From Microbacterium sp. BH-3-3-3 (GTDB lineage: Bacteria; Actinomycetota; Actinomycetes; Actinomycetales; Microbacteriaceae): a stretch of DNA of 64,000 nt. A program made the translations under genes and the position numbers. A model generated the notes under the pieces. The model searched no databases. It saw only the letters and a list, made by a program, of their open reading frames with translations, and was not told the origin of the DNA. This document shows positions 26,939 through 37,413 of the stretch, in pieces. The stretch is from contig NZ_VEFS01000007.1 of assembly GCF_007679045.1 (NCBI RefSeq), positions 111,383 to 175,382 of the forward strand, written 5' to 3'. Every line of letters begins with the position of its first letter. The stretch's first letter is position 1.

Positions 26939-27484
26939 TCAGCTGCGGTAGACCTCGAGCACCGTCGGCGCATCCGCGGGAGATGACAGCACCTCGATGG
27001 CATCCCCCGCCCGCACCTCGCCGGCGCGGCGCACGCGCAGGTAGGCGCCGAGGCGTCCCTCGTCGGAGAAGCGTTTGACCCATCCCCGCGAGGCGGATCC
27101 GCCCACCCAGCGCGCGAAGGTCGCGCACGGAGTGCGGGGCATCGTCACCTCGACCTCGACGGTGTCGCCGATGCGCCAGATCTCCCCGATACGGGCGCCG
27201 TTGACGTCGAGCCCCTCGACCCGCAGGTTCTCGCCGAACCACCCGGGGTGCAGTTCGCGGCCGAGCTCGCCCTCCCAGAACGACGCGTCGTCCTGCGCGT
27301 AGGCGTACACGGCCTTGTCGGGTCCGCCGTGGTGCTTACGGCTGGCCTGCACGTCTGCGCGGACGCCGAGCTTGCCGACGCGTACGGCTCCGTCGACTGG
27401 ACGCTTGTCGATCGCGGTGACGCCGATCGATCCGGCATCCGGATGCAATTCATGGACGGCGCAGACGGCGACGAGACGGGGCAT
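26939..27484 (-). CDS. MOSC domain protein (YiiM-like)
   Basis: A 181-residue protein built of a single MOSC fold, the C-terminal domain of molybdenum cofactor sulfurase. It has the DKRPVDG and HHGGPDKAVYAYA segments, GWFGENLRVEG, and the conserved Cys in MPRTPCATFARW that would carry sulfur. YiiM-type proteins reduce hydroxylated bases in other bacteria; the role here is inferred only from family. ATG 27484. It stands alone between palindrome copy 3 and the anti-sigma gene. Confidence 0.88.
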   Translation of the reverse strand: MPRLVAVCAVHELHPDAGSIGVTAIDKRPVDGAVRVGKLGVRADVQASRKHHGGPDKAVYAYAQDDASFWEGELGRELHPGWFGENLRVEGLDVNGARIGEIWRIGDTVEVEVTMPRTPCATFARWVGGSASRGWVKRFSDEGRLGAYLRVRRAGEVRAGDAIEVLSSPADAPTVLEVYRS

Positions 27485-27546
27485 GCGTCGATGCTAAACC
27501 GTCCGCTCAAGGCCGCCGTCACGCCCCCGCCACGCCGCGGCACGTG

Positions 27547-28251
27547 TCAGGGCGTGGCGAACTCGTGCCGCATGACCACGCGGTCGCCGTCGAGGGTGCG
27601 GATCTCGACGGCGCCGATGTCGGTGGTCGCCAGATCGGTGCCCGCGCTCAGCTCGGTCGTCGAGCCGGGGTCGGCCCTCCAGGTCGAGAGCACGCTGGTC
27701 GCGCCCGACCCGTCGGTGATCGCCAAGGCGTAGGGCCATCCTCCGGGCGGGGCGTCGAGCACCTCACCGGTGTACTCGCACACGAGGTCGATCCGCGTGC
27801 CCCAGGGCGCCGAGGTCAGCCGCACCGATGCCTCGAGCGGCGCTCCCGCGATGTCGTCCAGCGCGTAGACGGTGCCCGCCGACTGCTGCGCCGAGCTCGT
27901 GATCGCCACCACGCTCGGCACGGCCACGCCGATGAGGGCGACGGATGCCGCGAGCACCCACACCGTCCTCCGCCGCGCCCTGCGTCGCTTGGCCGTCTCG
28001 ACGATGCGTCCGCGCAGCGCGGGGTTGGGGGTCGCGAGAGGCACCGGACCGGTCGAGGCGTCGAGGGCGCGGGCGCGGTCGGCCGACAGGCGCGACAGCA
28101 GTCCTGCCGTCGGTGCCAGCTCTCCGACGGCGGCGCGGCACTCCGCGCACTCGGCGAGATGGGCTTCGTACTCGGCCCGGTCGCTCGCCGACAGCGCGCC
28201 CAGAACGTAGGCGCCGTCCCACGACGACAGTCGATCGTGTTCGTGGCTCAT
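27547..28251 (-). CDS. Zinc-finger anti-sigma factor (RskA family)
   Basis: A 234-residue protein. The N-terminal ZAS motif HLAECAEC (His about 31, Cys 35 and 38) should bind zinc and clamp the sigma factor. One membrane helix lies at about 95-117. The extracellular RskA domain (YALAITDGSG, RHEFATP) follows. Its start overlaps the stop of the sigma gene by 4 bp. In mycobacteria, RskA is cut by site-1/site-2 type proteases to release SigK, and the same layout here suggests regulated proteolysis. Unlike the first anti-sigma in this window, the zinc motif is intact. Confidence 0.92.
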   Translation of the reverse strand: MSHEHDRLSSWDGAYVLGALSASDRAEYEAHLAECAECRAAVGELAPTAGLLSRLSADRARALDASTGPVPLATPNPALRGRIVETAKRRRARRRTVWVLAASVALIGVAVPSVVAITSSAQQSAGTVYALDDIAGAPLEASVRLTSAPWGTRIDLVCEYTGEVLDAPPGGWPYALAITDGSGATSVLSTWRADPGSTTELSAGTDLATTDIGAVEIRTLDGDRVVMRHEFATP

Positions 28252-28751
28252 CGGGTCACCCCTCTCTCCTGCAGGGCGAGCCTCAGTGCTCGCACCGCGT
28301 AATGCAATCGCGACTTGACGGTGCCGGCCGGGATGCCGAGTTCTTCCGCCGCTTGCGCGACGCTGCGCCCGCCGTAGTAGGCGCTGACGATGACCGCGCG
28401 GTGATCCGGGGTCAGGGTCGCGAGGGCCTCCTCGACCAGGAGCGCATCGAACATGGCATCCGTGTCGTCGTCACGCACCCTTTCGGGCAGCTCGTCGACC
28501 GAGTGCTCGTGGCGCCGACGGGCACTGCGGGCCTCGTCGATGACGATGTTGCGCGCGACGGTGTACATCCACGACCGCAGCGACGCGGGGTCGTCCGCCA
28601 TCACCTTGGGCGTGCGCCATGCGCGCAGCAGGGTCTCCTGCACCACGTCGTCGGCTCCGGCGTGGTCACCGGTCAGGCTGACGACGTAGCGCCAGACGGG
28701 CGTCGCGTGCGCGTCGTAGAGCGCTGTCAACTGCGCGTGTTCGTCTCGCAT
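28248..28751 (-). CDS. ECF sigma factor, SigK-like
   Basis: A 167-residue group 4 sigma factor. Region 2 contains GADDVVQETLLRAWRTP and RSWMYTVARNIVIDEARSARRR; region 4 contains LTPDHRAVIVSAYYGGRSVAQAAEELGIPAGTVKSRLHYA. Pairing with an RskA-type anti-sigma in a 4-bp overlap suggests SigK-like function, but other RskA-controlled groups look alike. AGGGAGAGGGG lies upstream of ATG 28751. No obvious target gene is next to it. Confidence 0.92.
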   Translation of the reverse strand: MRDEHAQLTALYDAHATPVWRYVVSLTGDHAGADDVVQETLLRAWRTPKVMADDPASLRSWMYTVARNIVIDEARSARRRHEHSVDELPERVRDDDTDAMFDALLVEEALATLTPDHRAVIVSAYYGGRSVAQAAEELGIPAGTVKSRLHYAVRALRLALQERGVTR

Positions 28752-28806
28752 CGCGGCATCCCCTCTCCCTCGTTCACAGGGGACACGGAATGCCGGGCCC
28801 GACGGT

Positions 28807-29409
28807 TCAGCTCGGGACGGTGTTCACGATCGCCGACATGAACTGCGGGTCGCCGACGAGGGCGATGGTGACGCAGATGCCGGCGATGAGTGCGGTCACG
28901 ACGAATCCGACCAGCGGGATCCAGAAGGCGAGGCGGCCGCGCTTCATGCGGCGCCAGGTGAGCACCGCGGTGGCGAGCCACCCGAAGCCGTACACGGCCG
29001 CTGCCGCGGCGCCCCAGACGTAACCGGCCGACAGGTTGGTGAAGGTCGCCTCGACGCCCAGCATGCGCGCGCCGGTCTCGGCGTACTCGGGGAAGTTCAG
29101 CAATTGGATGATCGTGGTGACCACCGAGAACAGGCCGTAGAAGAGCAGACCGAACGTGACGATGCGATCGACGCGGGCCCCGCGCGTGGTCGGCACGGGG
29201 AAGCCCGCGGCGGCCGGTTGCGCCGCGCGCGCGGGCTCGGGGGTGGGGGCGGGCTGCGGGGCGACGCCGGCGTCGAGCGCCTCGGTCACCTCGGGTCGCT
29301 GGATGCGGGCGCGCTGTTCCTCGGGTGTGGCGTACTCACCGAACTGCGGACGCGGGCGCGATCCGACCTCGGCCGGGCGTGCATCGCCGCGCGAGGAATC
29401 GTCGCTCAC
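28807..29409 (-). CDS. Membrane protein, DUF6264-like
   Basis: A 200-residue protein. The first 75 residues are soluble and Pro/Ala-rich ([14 protein letters not shown]), followed by three or four helices from about residue 80 to the end, with [23 protein letters not shown] in the first. The layout matches a family of uncharacterised actinobacterial membrane proteins that I believe is DUF6264. The GTG start at 29409 overlaps the ispH stop by 4 bp, so it is translationally coupled to ispH. Confidence 0.75.
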   Translation of the reverse strand: MSDDSSRGDARPAEVGSRPRPQFGEYATPEEQRARIQRPEVTEALDAGVAPQPAPTPEPARAAQPAAAGFPVPTTRGARVDRIVTFGLLFYGLFSVVTTIIQLLNFPEYAETGARMLGVEATFTNLSAGYVWGAAAAAVYGFGWLATAVLTWRRMKRGRLAFWIPLVGFVVTALIAGICVTIALVGDPQFMSAIVNTVPS

Positions 29410-30467
29410 GCGTGCCCCCGACCGCCGAGCGCGCGGCTGTCGCGCTTGCCCGAGGCATCCTGACGCAGCTCCTTGGGCAGCGAGAAGATCAAGTCCTCCT
29501 CGGCCGTGCGCACCTCTTCGACGTCGCGGTAACCGGCGCCGGCGAGCTCTTCGAGCACCTCGGTCACGAGCACCTCGGGCACCGACGCGCCGCTGGTGAC
29601 GCCGACGGTCTCGACGCCCTCGAGCCACTCTTGCTTGACCTCGTCGACGTAGTCGACGCGGTAGGCGGCCTTCGCGCCGTGCTCGAGGGCGACCTCGACC
29701 AGGCGCACGCTGTTGGAGCTGTTCGCCGAACCCACCACGATCACGAGGTCGGCGCCGACGGCCACCTTCTTGATCGCGACCTGGCGGTTCTGGGTGGCGT
29801 AGCAGATGTCGTCGGAGGGCGGATCCTGCAGCTCGGGGAAGCGCTCGCGCAGGCGCCGCACGGTCTCCATCGTCTCGTCGACCGACAGCGTGGTCTGAGA
29901 GAGCCACACGACCTTCGACGGGTCGCGCACCTCGATGGTGTCGGCGTGGGCGGGCGAGTTGACGACGGTGACGTGCTCGGGAGCCTCGCCAGCGGTGCCC
30001 TCGACTTCTTCGTGGCCCTCGTGGCCGATCAGCAGGATCTCGAAGTCGTCGCGGGCGAAGCGCACGGCCTCGCGGTGCACCTTGGTCACGAGGGGGCACG
30101 TGGCATCGATCGCCTGCAGGCCGCGGTCGGAGGCGGCCGAGACGACGGCCGGCGACACCCCGTGGGCGCTGAAGACGACGTGGGCGCCCGAGGGAACTTC
30201 GTCGACCTCCTCGACGAAGATCGCGCCCTTCTTCTCGAGCTCGGTCACGACGTGGATGTTGTGCACGATCTGCTTGCGCACGTAGACCGGGGCGCCGTAG
30301 CGTTCGAGCGCCTTTTCGACGGCGATGACGGCACGGTCGACGCCGGCGCAGTAGCCGCGGGGTGCTGCGAGCAGCACCTTCTTCTTGCCCTGGACGGGGA
30401 CGTCCTGAAGCCGCCCGCGTCGACCCGGGATGCGGGGAACGGGCAGGTGCACGGCAGGTGAGCTCAC
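29406..30467 (-). CDS. ispH: 4-hydroxy-3-methylbut-2-enyl diphosphate reductase
   Basis: A 353-residue iron-sulfur enzyme, last step of the methylerythritol phosphate pathway, giving isopentenyl and dimethylallyl diphosphate. The three cluster ligands are Cys40 ([10 protein letters not shown]), Cys124 (DATCPLV) and Cys222 ([11 protein letters not shown]); catalytic contacts are visible in VHNIHVV and SAHGVSP. GTG 30467 follows TAGAAT (minus strand) by about 7 bp, so it is probably leaderless. It diverges from xseA, a common actinobacterial arrangement. UppS at 39039 uses the products of this pathway. Confidence 0.95.
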   Translation of the reverse strand: MSSPAVHLPVPRIPGRRGRLQDVPVQGKKKVLLAAPRGYCAGVDRAVIAVEKALERYGAPVYVRKQIVHNIHVVTELEKKGAIFVEEVDEVPSGAHVVFSAHGVSPAVVSAASDRGLQAIDATCPLVTKVHREAVRFARDDFEILLIGHEGHEEVEGTAGEAPEHVTVVNSPAHADTIEVRDPSKVVWLSQTTLSVDETMETVRRLRERFPELQDPPSDDICYATQNRQVAIKKVAVGADLVIVVGSANSSNSVRLVEVALEHGAKAAYRVDYVDEVKQEWLEGVETVGVTSGASVPEVLVTEVLEELAGAGYRDVEEVRTAEEDLIFSLPKELRQDASGKRDSRALGGRGHA

Positions 30468-30607
30468 CCCTCGATTCTACGGGGGTGCCCCTGGACACCG
30501 GCCGAACCCGCCCGGCGCGACCGGTCCGGATAGCATGGGACCTTCCCCTCCCGAGAGACGTCCGGCTCTCGCGGCCCCCGCCGACGGCGTGCATCCCAGC
30601 GAGTGAC

Positions 30608-31996
30608 ATGACCTCTTTCCAGCCCGAGACCGTTCCGGGTCAGGCGCCGCCCGCCGACAGCGTGCACCCGCGCGACTCCTCCACCGACGCCCCCACCTCG
30701 GTGTCGCGGCTGAACGACACGATCCGCGGTTTCATCGAGCGCTGGGGATCGGTCTGGGTCGAGGGCGAGATCACCTCGTTCAACCGCCGCGGCGGCAACG
30801 TGTTCGGGCGATTGAAAGACCTCGGCACCGAGTCGACGGTGGCGTTCCGCATCTGGTCGAGCACCCTCAACCGGCTGCCGAGAGACCTCAAGGTCGGCGA
30901 CCACGTCGTCGCGTGCGTGAAGGCCGACTACTTCCCGCGCACCGGCGACTTCTCGTTCGCGATCTCGGCGATGCGGCACGTGGGCCTCGGCGAACAGCTC
31001 GAGCGCCTCGAGCGCCTGCGCGTGCAGCTGCGTTCGGAAGGCCTGTTCGACCCCGTGCGCAAGAAGAAGCTGCCGTTCCTCCCCCACTGCATCGGTCTCA
31101 TCACGGGCGAGAACTCGGATGCCGAGAAAGACGTGCACCGCAATGCAGAGCTACGGTGGCCCCGGGTGAGCTTCCGCACGCGGCACGCCGCCGTGCAGGG
31201 CGATCGCTGCGTCCCCGAGACGATCGCGGCATTGAAGGCGCTGGATGCCGACCCCGAGGTCGACGTCATCATCATCGCCCGCGGCGGCGGCGACCCGCAG
31301 ACCCTGCTCGGCTTCAGCGACGAGCGACTGCTGCGAGCGGTGGCCGCGGCATCCACCCCGATCGTCAGCGCCATCGGCCACGAGAACGACCGCCCCCTGC
31401 TCGACGAGGTCGCCGACGTGCGCGCGTCCACCCCCACCGACGCGGCCAAGCGCGTGGTCCCCGACGTCAGCGAGCAGCGCGCTCACGTGTCGCAGCTGCG
31501 CGCGCGCCTGACCGGCCGCCTCACTCAGCGGGTGCTGCACGACATCGCCCAACTCGAGCAGGTCCGCTCCCGCCCGGCGCTGCGCACCCCGCACACCATG
31601 CTCACCTCGCGCGCGCAGGAGCTGTGGATGCTCTCGAACCGCGGTCGCGACATCGTCGACCGTCGCATCGAGACCGGGCAGCGCCGCACGAGCGAGCTCG
31701 GCGCGGCCCTGCGCGCGCTCTCCCCCGTGGCCACGCTGGCCCGCGGCTACGCGATCGCGCAGCTCGACGACGGCTCGGTCGTGCGCGACGCCGCCCAGGC
31801 TCCCGCCGGTGCGGCCCTGCGCCTCACGGTCGAGAACGGCACGCTCGCCGCCCGGTCCGAGGGAGCGGTGCCCGACGTGGTGCCGCACGGGACGACGGAT
31901 GCCGCACCCCGGTCGAACGCCGAGGGCACGGCATCCGGAAACACTCCCCTCGACGCCGAGTCAATCGGCGACGGCCCGTCGGAGGGTCGCGCCTAG
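30608..31996 (+). CDS. xseA: Exodeoxyribonuclease VII large subunit
   Basis: A 462-residue protein. An N-terminal OB fold ([22 protein letters not shown]) is followed by the catalytic domain with [25 protein letters not shown] and the Asp/His-rich [27 protein letters not shown], then a coiled coil and a family tail region ([13 protein letters not shown]). The last 50 residues are a low-complexity extension. It digests single-stranded DNA with XseB. A TAGCAT box at 30531-30536 may be the promoter. The xseB start is 2 bp after its stop. Confidence 0.94.
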   Translation: MTSFQPETVPGQAPPADSVHPRDSSTDAPTSVSRLNDTIRGFIERWGSVWVEGEITSFNRRGGNVFGRLKDLGTESTVAFRIWSSTLNRLPRDLKVGDHVVACVKADYFPRTGDFSFAISAMRHVGLGEQLERLERLRVQLRSEGLFDPVRKKKLPFLPHCIGLITGENSDAEKDVHRNAELRWPRVSFRTRHAAVQGDRCVPETIAALKALDADPEVDVIIIARGGGDPQTLLGFSDERLLRAVAAASTPIVSAIGHENDRPLLDEVADVRASTPTDAAKRVVPDVSEQRAHVSQLRARLTGRLTQRVLHDIAQLEQVRSRPALRTPHTMLTSRAQELWMLSNRGRDIVDRRIETGQRRTSELGAALRALSPVATLARGYAIAQLDDGSVVRDAAQAPAGAALRLTVENGTLAARSEGAVPDVVPHGTTDAAPRSNAEGTASGNTPLDAESIGDGPSEGRA

Positions 31997-31997
31997 A

Positions 31998-32234
31998 ATG
32001 GACGACATGACCGCGACGACCCCCGGCTCCGCCGCCGACGTCGCCACCCTCTCGTTCGAGCAGGCCCGCGACGAACTCGTGCGCGTCGTCGCCGAGCTCG
32101 AACAGGGCGCACCCACGCTCGAGGAGTCCCTGGCTCTGTGGGAGCGCGGCGAGAAGCTCTACGCCCGCTGCGAAGAGTGGCTGCTCGGCGCCAAGCGGCG
32201 GCTCGACGCCGCGCGCGGCGAGGGAGACGACTGA
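31998..32234 (+). CDS. xseB: Exodeoxyribonuclease VII small subunit
   Basis: A 78-residue helical protein with the family core [20 protein letters not shown], then [16 protein letters not shown]. It forms the multi-copy helical partner of XseA. Starts at ATG 31998 directly after the xseA stop; an internal ATG at 32007 is an alternative. Its TGA overlaps the ATG of the next gene (TGATG). Confidence 0.94.
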   Translation: MDDMTATTPGSAADVATLSFEQARDELVRVVAELEQGAPTLEESLALWERGEKLYARCEEWLLGAKRRLDAARGEGDD

Positions 32235-32866
32235 TGGCCCGCATCGTCGCACACCTCGGCCGCCCCGAGACCCCGCAAGAGACCGCCGACCGCAAGGCGG
32301 AGTTCTCGGCGCGCTACCGCAACAGCAAGACGTTCAAGAATCTCATCGCCGCGATCCTCGTGACCGTCGCGGTGGTCTTCGTCGTGGTGGCCGGCGTGCC
32401 CCGCGGCGAGCCGGTGGCCCAGTCCCAGCCCGACGTGCCCGCTCTCGCGGCCGGCATCGAGAGCGACCTCGGTCGTCCCGTCCTGACGCCGTCGCTCGGC
32501 GACGGCTGGCGCGTCAACCAGGCGAGCACCGAGGGCGTCGGAGGCACCGAGGCGTGGACCATGGTCTACGTGCGCGAGGGCGAGTCGGGCTTCCTCCGCG
32601 TCGCCCAGGGCTTCGACGCCGACGAGGCATGGGTCGGCCAGGTGCTCGACGGTACCCGCAGCACCGAGACCACCGAAGTCGGCGGCATCACCTGGAACGT
32701 CTACCGCCCGTCCAACCCCTCGGGCACGGGCAACATCGACTACGCGCTCGCCACCCCCGCCGGGCCCGACTACGTGCTCGTCTACGGCGACGCCGCACCC
32801 GAAACGGCCGCCCTCGCGGCGGCATCCGTCACATCCCAGATCGAGCAGTTGAGAGAGGTCCCGTGA
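32234..32866 (+). CDS. DUF4245 membrane-anchored protein
   Basis: A 210-residue protein with a short cytoplasmic start, one membrane helix (about 35-57, LIAAILVTVAVVFVVVAGVP) and an extracellular domain (YVREGESGFLRVAQGF, then WNVYRPSNPSG). The family is DUF4245, widespread in actinobacteria and often beside xseAB and fumarase as here; function unknown. Coupled to both neighbours by start-stop overlaps. Confidence 0.85.
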   Translation: MARIVAHLGRPETPQETADRKAEFSARYRNSKTFKNLIAAILVTVAVVFVVVAGVPRGEPVAQSQPDVPALAAGIESDLGRPVLTPSLGDGWRVNQASTEGVGGTEAWTMVYVREGESGFLRVAQGFDADEAWVGQVLDGTRSTETTEVGGITWNVYRPSNPSGTGNIDYALATPAGPDYVLVYGDAAPETAALAAASVTSQIEQLREVP

Positions 32867-33519
32867 GCGAGCGCATGACCCCCCGTCAGGTGTGGCAGCA
32901 GATGGTGGAGGGCAACAAGCGCTTCATCGCGGGCGAACCCGCCCACCCCCGCCAAGACGTCGAGCGCCGCGCCGAGCTGGCCTCCTCGCAGCACCCGAGC
33001 GCCGCCCTCTTCGGCTGCGCCGACTCGCGCCTGGCCGCGGAGATCATCTTCGACGAGGGTCTGGGCGACCTCTTCGTCGTGCGCAACGCCGGCCAGGTCA
33101 TCTCCGACTCGGTGATCGGCAGCCTCGAGTACGCCGTCGGCGTGCTCGAAGTCCCGCTCATCGTCGTGCTCGCGCACGACGCGTGCGGAGCGGTCGGCGC
33201 GGCGATCGAGAGCACCGGCGCCGACGCCCCCACGCTCCCCCCGTACATCTGGCGGCAGATCGCCCCCATCGTGCCCGCCGTGCGCCGCGTGCAGCGCGAG
33301 AACGTCGTCGACGGCCACCTGCCCGAGCACGTCGACCCCGAGCTCGTCGGCCGTGAGCACCTGCGCCACACCGTGGCCGACCTGCTGCGCGCCTCCGAAC
33401 TGATCAGCGAAGCCGTGGCCGAGGGCCGCACCGCCGTGGTCGGAGCGAACTACCGCCTCGACGAGGGTGAAGCCGTCCCCGTCGTCATCGTGGGCGACGT
33501 AGAAGACCCCCGCATCTGA
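32863..33519 (+). CDS. Beta-class carbonic anhydrase
   Basis: A 218-residue zinc enzyme. The ligands are Cys52, His105 and Cys108 (GCADSR and LAHDACG), and the catalytic Asp54-Arg56 dyad is intact. It interconverts CO2 and bicarbonate; bicarbonate feeds carboxylases such as the PEP carboxylase encoded at 60444. GTG 32863 overlaps the stop of the DUF4245 gene. Some plant-type beta enzymes of this subgroup lack the bicarbonate escape site; I cannot judge that here. Confidence 0.93.
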   Translation: MSERMTPRQVWQQMVEGNKRFIAGEPAHPRQDVERRAELASSQHPSAALFGCADSRLAAEIIFDEGLGDLFVVRNAGQVISDSVIGSLEYAVGVLEVPLIVVLAHDACGAVGAAIESTGADAPTLPPYIWRQIAPIVPAVRRVQRENVVDGHLPEHVDPELVGREHLRHTVADLLRASELISEAVAEGRTAVVGANYRLDEGEAVPVVIVGDVEDPRI

Positions 33520-33551
33520 GAACCGAACGAACGACCTGGAGGAACGACGAC

Positions 33552-34946
33552 GTGACCGACATCGAGTACCGCATCGAACACGACACCATGGGTGAGGTGC
33601 GGGTGCCCAAAGACGCGCTCTACGCCGCGCAGACCCAGCGCGCGGTGGAGAACTTCCCGATCTCGGGGAAGGGGCTCGAGTCGACGCAGATCGCCGCCCT
33701 CGCGCGCATCAAGAAGGCCGCGGCCCTCGCCAACAAGGAGCTCGGCACGCTCGACGGTGCGATCGCGGATGCCATCGCCCAAGCCGCCGACGAGGTCGTC
33801 GCCGGAACGCACGACGCGCACTTCCCGGTCGACACCTACCAGACCGGTAGCGGCACCTCGTCGAACATGAACATGAACGAGGTGCTCGCGACCCTCGCCA
33901 CCCGCATCCTCGGCGACACCGTTCACCCCAACGACCACGTCAACGCCTCGCAGTCGTCGAACGACGTCTTCCCGACCTCGGTGCACATCGCCGTCACCCA
34001 GGCGCTGATCACCGACCTCATCCCGGCGCTGCAGCACCTCTCGACCGCCCTCGAGACCAAGGCCGACGCCTGGAAGGGCATCGTGAAGTCGGGTCGCACC
34101 CACCTCATGGACGCCACCCCCGTCACCCTCGGCCAGGAGTTCGGCGGCTACGCCCGCCAGATGCGCCTCGGCATCGAGCGCGTCGAGGCCGTCCTCCCCC
34201 GCGTCGGAGAGGTCCCCCTCGGCGGCACGGCCGTGGGTACCGGCATCAACACCCCGCTCGGCTTCCCGCAGAAGGTCATCGAGCTGCTCGCGGCCGAGAC
34301 CCAGCTGCCGATCACCGAGGCGAAGGACCACTTCGAGGCCCAGGCCAACCGCGACGGCCTCGTCGAGGCATCCGGAGCCCTCCGCACCATCGCGGTGTCG
34401 CTGACCAAGATCAACAACGACATCCGTTGGATGGGCTCGGGGCCCAACACCGGTCTCGGCGAGCTGCACATCCCCGACCTGCAGCCCGGCTCCTCGATCA
34501 TGCCCGGCAAGGTCAACCCGGTCGTTCCCGAGGCCACGCTCATGGTGTGCGCCCGCGTGATCGGCAACGACGCCACCGTCGCCTGGGCCGGCGCCTCGGG
34601 GTCGTTCGAGCTCAACGTCGCAATCCCCGTCATGGGCACCGCGCTGCTCGAGTCGATCCGCCTGCTCTCCAACGCCATGCGCGTGCTCGCCGACAAGACC
34701 ATCGACGGCCTTGAAGCCAACGTGGCGCGCGCCGAGGCGTTCGCCGGCATGTCGCCCTCGATCGTCACCCCGCTCAACAAGGTCATCGGTTACGAGGCCG
34801 CGGCGAAGATCGCGAAGCACTCCGTCGCCAAGGGCATCACGGTGCGCGAGGCCGTCATCGACCTCGGCTACGTCGAGCGCGGCGAGATCACCGAAGAGGT
34901 GCTCGACGCCAAGCTCGACCTGCTGTCGATGACGCACCCGGGCTGA
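33552..34946 (+). CDS. fumC: Class II fumarate hydratase
   Basis: A 464-residue iron-independent fumarase. The superfamily signature [11 protein letters not shown] is at 313-323, and the catalytic His184 lies in [24 protein letters not shown] at 98-110 and [14 protein letters not shown] further mark the substrate site. It hydrates fumarate to malate in the citric acid cycle and acts as a tetramer. The start is GTG 33552 after CTGGAGG. It is the last gene of the xseA-led run. It could be confused with aspartase, but the [11 protein letters not shown] segment and context favour fumarase. Confidence 0.93.
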   Translation: MTDIEYRIEHDTMGEVRVPKDALYAAQTQRAVENFPISGKGLESTQIAALARIKKAAALANKELGTLDGAIADAIAQAADEVVAGTHDAHFPVDTYQTGSGTSSNMNMNEVLATLATRILGDTVHPNDHVNASQSSNDVFPTSVHIAVTQALITDLIPALQHLSTALETKADAWKGIVKSGRTHLMDATPVTLGQEFGGYARQMRLGIERVEAVLPRVGEVPLGGTAVGTGINTPLGFPQKVIELLAAETQLPITEAKDHFEAQANRDGLVEASGALRTIAVSLTKINNDIRWMGSGPNTGLGELHIPDLQPGSSIMPGKVNPVVPEATLMVCARVIGNDATVAWAGASGSFELNVAIPVMGTALLESIRLLSNAMRVLADKTIDGLEANVARAEAFAGMSPSIVTPLNKVIGYEAAAKIAKHSVAKGITVREAVIDLGYVERGEITEEVLDAKLDLLSMTHPG

Positions 34947-34992
34947 GCCGCCCCCGCACGATCACGACGCCGAGGCGCGCCATAATCGAAGG

Positions 34993-36408
34993 ATGAGCCC
35001 CGCGACGAGACCTCTCTCGACGCGGGTGCGACTCCTCGGCGCGATCCTCGGCGTCGTGCTGCTCGGGCTGATCCTGGCGGGCGGGGCGACCTTCCTCGTG
35101 CAGAGCGAACGCGTCGTCCAGAACGCCCAACGCCAGCTCGACGGGTTCGTCGCGACGGTGTCGTCGAGCGGAGGCAGCGCGGTCGCGCTCGCCTCGGCGG
35201 CGATCCCCGGTCGCAGCGACGGCACGGTCGCCCTCGTCGGCGGACGGGTGCTGGCCTCGACGCCCTCACCTCCCGGTCTCGACGTCGCGGGCGACGCCGC
35301 CCTGGTCTCGTCGCTGTCCGCGGCCATCGCCGACGGAGAGCTCTCGGGGCGGGTCGACAGCAGCCACGGTCCGATGATGTACGCCGCGGTGCCCGTGACC
35401 GACGGCGTGGTCGTGCAGCTGATCTCGGTCGACCAGCGCATGGAGCTCGTGACCCTCTCCACCGCCAGCTACGCCGTGACGGGCGCCGTCGTCCTCGTGC
35501 TCGTGGCCGTCGCCGGGTGGTTCGTCATCGGGCGGTTGTTCTCGCCCTTGAAGCGCCTGCGCGACACCGCCGACGCCATCACGATCGACCGCATGGGCGA
35601 CCGCCTGCGCGCCCACGGCAACGACGAGATCTCCGACCTCGCCACCTCCGTCAACTCGATGCTCGACCGCCTCGCGATGTCGGTCGATGCGCAACGCCAG
35701 CTGCTCGACGACGTGCGGCACGAGCTGAAGACCCCCATCACCATCGTGCGCGGTCACCTCGAGATGATGGATCCCGCCGATCCGCACGACGCGGCCGAGA
35801 CGCGAGAGCTCGGCATCGCCGAGCTCGACCGGCTGACGCGCCTCGTCGACGACATCGACGCGCTGGCCGACGTCGAGACCGACGCTCTGGCGGCCGAGGT
35901 CATCGACGTCTCCGCGCTGACCGACCGCGTCGCCGAGCTCGCGGGCGCGATCCCCCATCACCCCTGGTCCGTCGCGCACCGTGCGCGCGTGCGCATCCTC
36001 GGCGACACCGACCGCATCGTGCAGGCGTGGCTGCAGCTCGCCGACAACGCGGCCAAGTACACCCCCGCCGGCTCCCCCGTCGAGATCGGCAGCACCGCCG
36101 ACGACACCACGGCCTATCTCTGGGTGCGCGACCACGGCCCCGGCATCCCTCCCGCCGCCCGCCACCGCGTGTTCCGCCGGTTCGACCGGTTGTCGACGCG
36201 CCGCGGTGTCGACGGCTCGGGCCTCGGCCTGTCGATCGTGGACGCCATCGCGAAAGCTCACGACGGCCGCTGCTCCGTCTCCGACACCCCCGGCGGCGGC
36301 GCGACGGTCACACTTCACATCCCCGTCACCGGCGTCCGCGCCTCGGCCGCCCTGCCGACCCCGGTGCGCGCGGGCGACGTCGTGCTGCAGAGAGAGGCCA
36401 CCGGATGA
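34993..36408 (+). CDS. Sensor histidine kinase, OmpR-type partner
   Basis: A 471-residue kinase with two membrane helices (about 14-36 and 160-182) and a short extracellular domain of about 120 residues. A HAMP domain (about 182-235) leads to HisKA with His243 in VRHELKTPIT and an ATPase domain with DNAAKY, DHGPGIP and DGSGLGLSIV. It would phosphorylate the OmpR-type regulator encoded next. The tail after residue 445 is unstructured. It follows fumC by 46 bp and may have its own promoter there. Confidence 0.93.
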   Translation: MSPATRPLSTRVRLLGAILGVVLLGLILAGGATFLVQSERVVQNAQRQLDGFVATVSSSGGSAVALASAAIPGRSDGTVALVGGRVLASTPSPPGLDVAGDAALVSSLSAAIADGELSGRVDSSHGPMMYAAVPVTDGVVVQLISVDQRMELVTLSTASYAVTGAVVLVLVAVAGWFVIGRLFSPLKRLRDTADAITIDRMGDRLRAHGNDEISDLATSVNSMLDRLAMSVDAQRQLLDDVRHELKTPITIVRGHLEMMDPADPHDAAETRELGIAELDRLTRLVDDIDALADVETDALAAEVIDVSALTDRVAELAGAIPHHPWSVAHRARVRILGDTDRIVQAWLQLADNAAKYTPAGSPVEIGSTADDTTAYLWVRDHGPGIPPAARHRVFRRFDRLSTRRGVDGSGLGLSIVDAIAKAHDGRCSVSDTPGGGATVTLHIPVTGVRASAALPTPVRAGDVVLQREATG

Positions 36409-37061
36409 CCCGCATTCTCATCGCCGAAGACGAAGAGCGCATCTCGGCCTTCGTCGCGAAGGGACTCGAGGCGGCCGGCTATCAGACCCTGATCGTCGAC
36501 GACGGCGCCGAAGCCCTCGACACCGCCCTGTCGGGATCGTGCGACCTCGTGCTCCTCGACGTGGGACTGCCGACGATGGACGGCTTCGAGGTCTTGCGGA
36601 GCCTGCGCGGGCAGGGGGCGACGATCCCCGTCATCATGCTGACCGCGCGTACGAGTACCCGTGACACCGTGGACGGGCTCGATGCGGGGGCCAACGACTA
36701 CGTGGCGAAGCCCTTCAAGTTCGACGAGCTGCTGGCGCGCGTGCGCCTGCGGTTGCGCGAGCCGGTGACGGTCGGGGTCGCGACCCTCGCCCACGGCGAG
36801 GTCACGCTCGACGTGCTCGGTCGGCGCGCGACCGTCGGCTCGCGCGAGGTCGATCTGAGTGCCCGCGAGTTCGCCCTCGCCGAGGAGTTCGTGCGTCACG
36901 CGGGGCAGGTGCTCAGCCGGGAGCAGTTGCTGAGTCGCGTGTGGAGCATGGACTTCGACCCCAACTCCAACGTCGTCGACGTCTACGTGCGCTACCTGCG
37001 GGCGAAGATCGGCGCGGCCCACATCGTCACCGTCCGCGGGGCCGGCTATCGCTGGGAGTGA
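36405..37061 (+). CDS. OmpR/PhoB-type response regulator
   Basis: A 218-residue regulator. The receiver has Asp9-Glu10, phospho-acceptor Asp52 (LLDVGLP) and Lys in YVAKPFK. The winged helix has the family's REVDLSAREFALAEEF and VDVYVRYLRAKIG. ATG 36405 overlaps the kinase stop (ATGA). Signal and regulon are unknown. Ends at a hairpin at 37079-37100. Confidence 0.94.
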   Translation: MTRILIAEDEERISAFVAKGLEAAGYQTLIVDDGAEALDTALSGSCDLVLLDVGLPTMDGFEVLRSLRGQGATIPVIMLTARTSTRDTVDGLDAGANDYVAKPFKFDELLARVRLRLREPVTVGVATLAHGEVTLDVLGRRATVGSREVDLSAREFALAEEFVRHAGQVLSREQLLSRVWSMDFDPNSNVVDVYVRYLRAKIGAAHIVTVRGAGYRWE

Positions 37062-37078
37062 CGGCGGAAGCCCGAAAA

Positions 37079-37100
37079 CCCCCGGTGGGGGAACCGGGGG
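37079..37100 (+). terminator. Hairpin after the OmpR-type regulator
   Basis: CCCCCGG(T) at 37079-37086 pairs with (A)CCGGGGG at 37093-37100. The rest of the 352-bp gap to 37413 holds a short palindrome GATGAGA-ACCC-TCTCATC near 37258-37275 and the next gene's terminator; I see no gene in it. Confidence 0.7.
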
Positions 37101-37372
37101 CTCAGGGAGATGCGTCCGGTGGTCTTCCGACTCACCCGAAGAGCGGTGACCTGCGCGTGACGCTCTCGTTCCAGGGGATCCGCCGAGGCGGCGGCGGGGT
37201 GTTCCCCGCCTGTGCTTCCACCCTGACGGGCGTTCGTGAGATCGCGGGGAGTCGCAGATGAGAACCCTCTCATCTACGGACATCGGCACCGGCCGGCGGA
37301 CCGCGGGTGACGAGGGAGTTTTCGGATGCCGCGGCGCCCGACATCAGCTCCCCGTCGGCCCCCGCACGACAA

Positions 37373-37402
37373 AGGGCCGGGACACCGCGGCATCCCGGCC
37401 CT
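37373..37402 (-). terminator. Terminator of the PIN-PhoH gene
   Basis: AGGGCCGGGA (37373-37382) pairs with TCCCGGCCCT (37393-37402), 12 bp beyond the gene's stop. In the minus direction it is followed by TTTG. Confidence 0.8.
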
Positions 37403-37413
37403 CCTCGATCTCG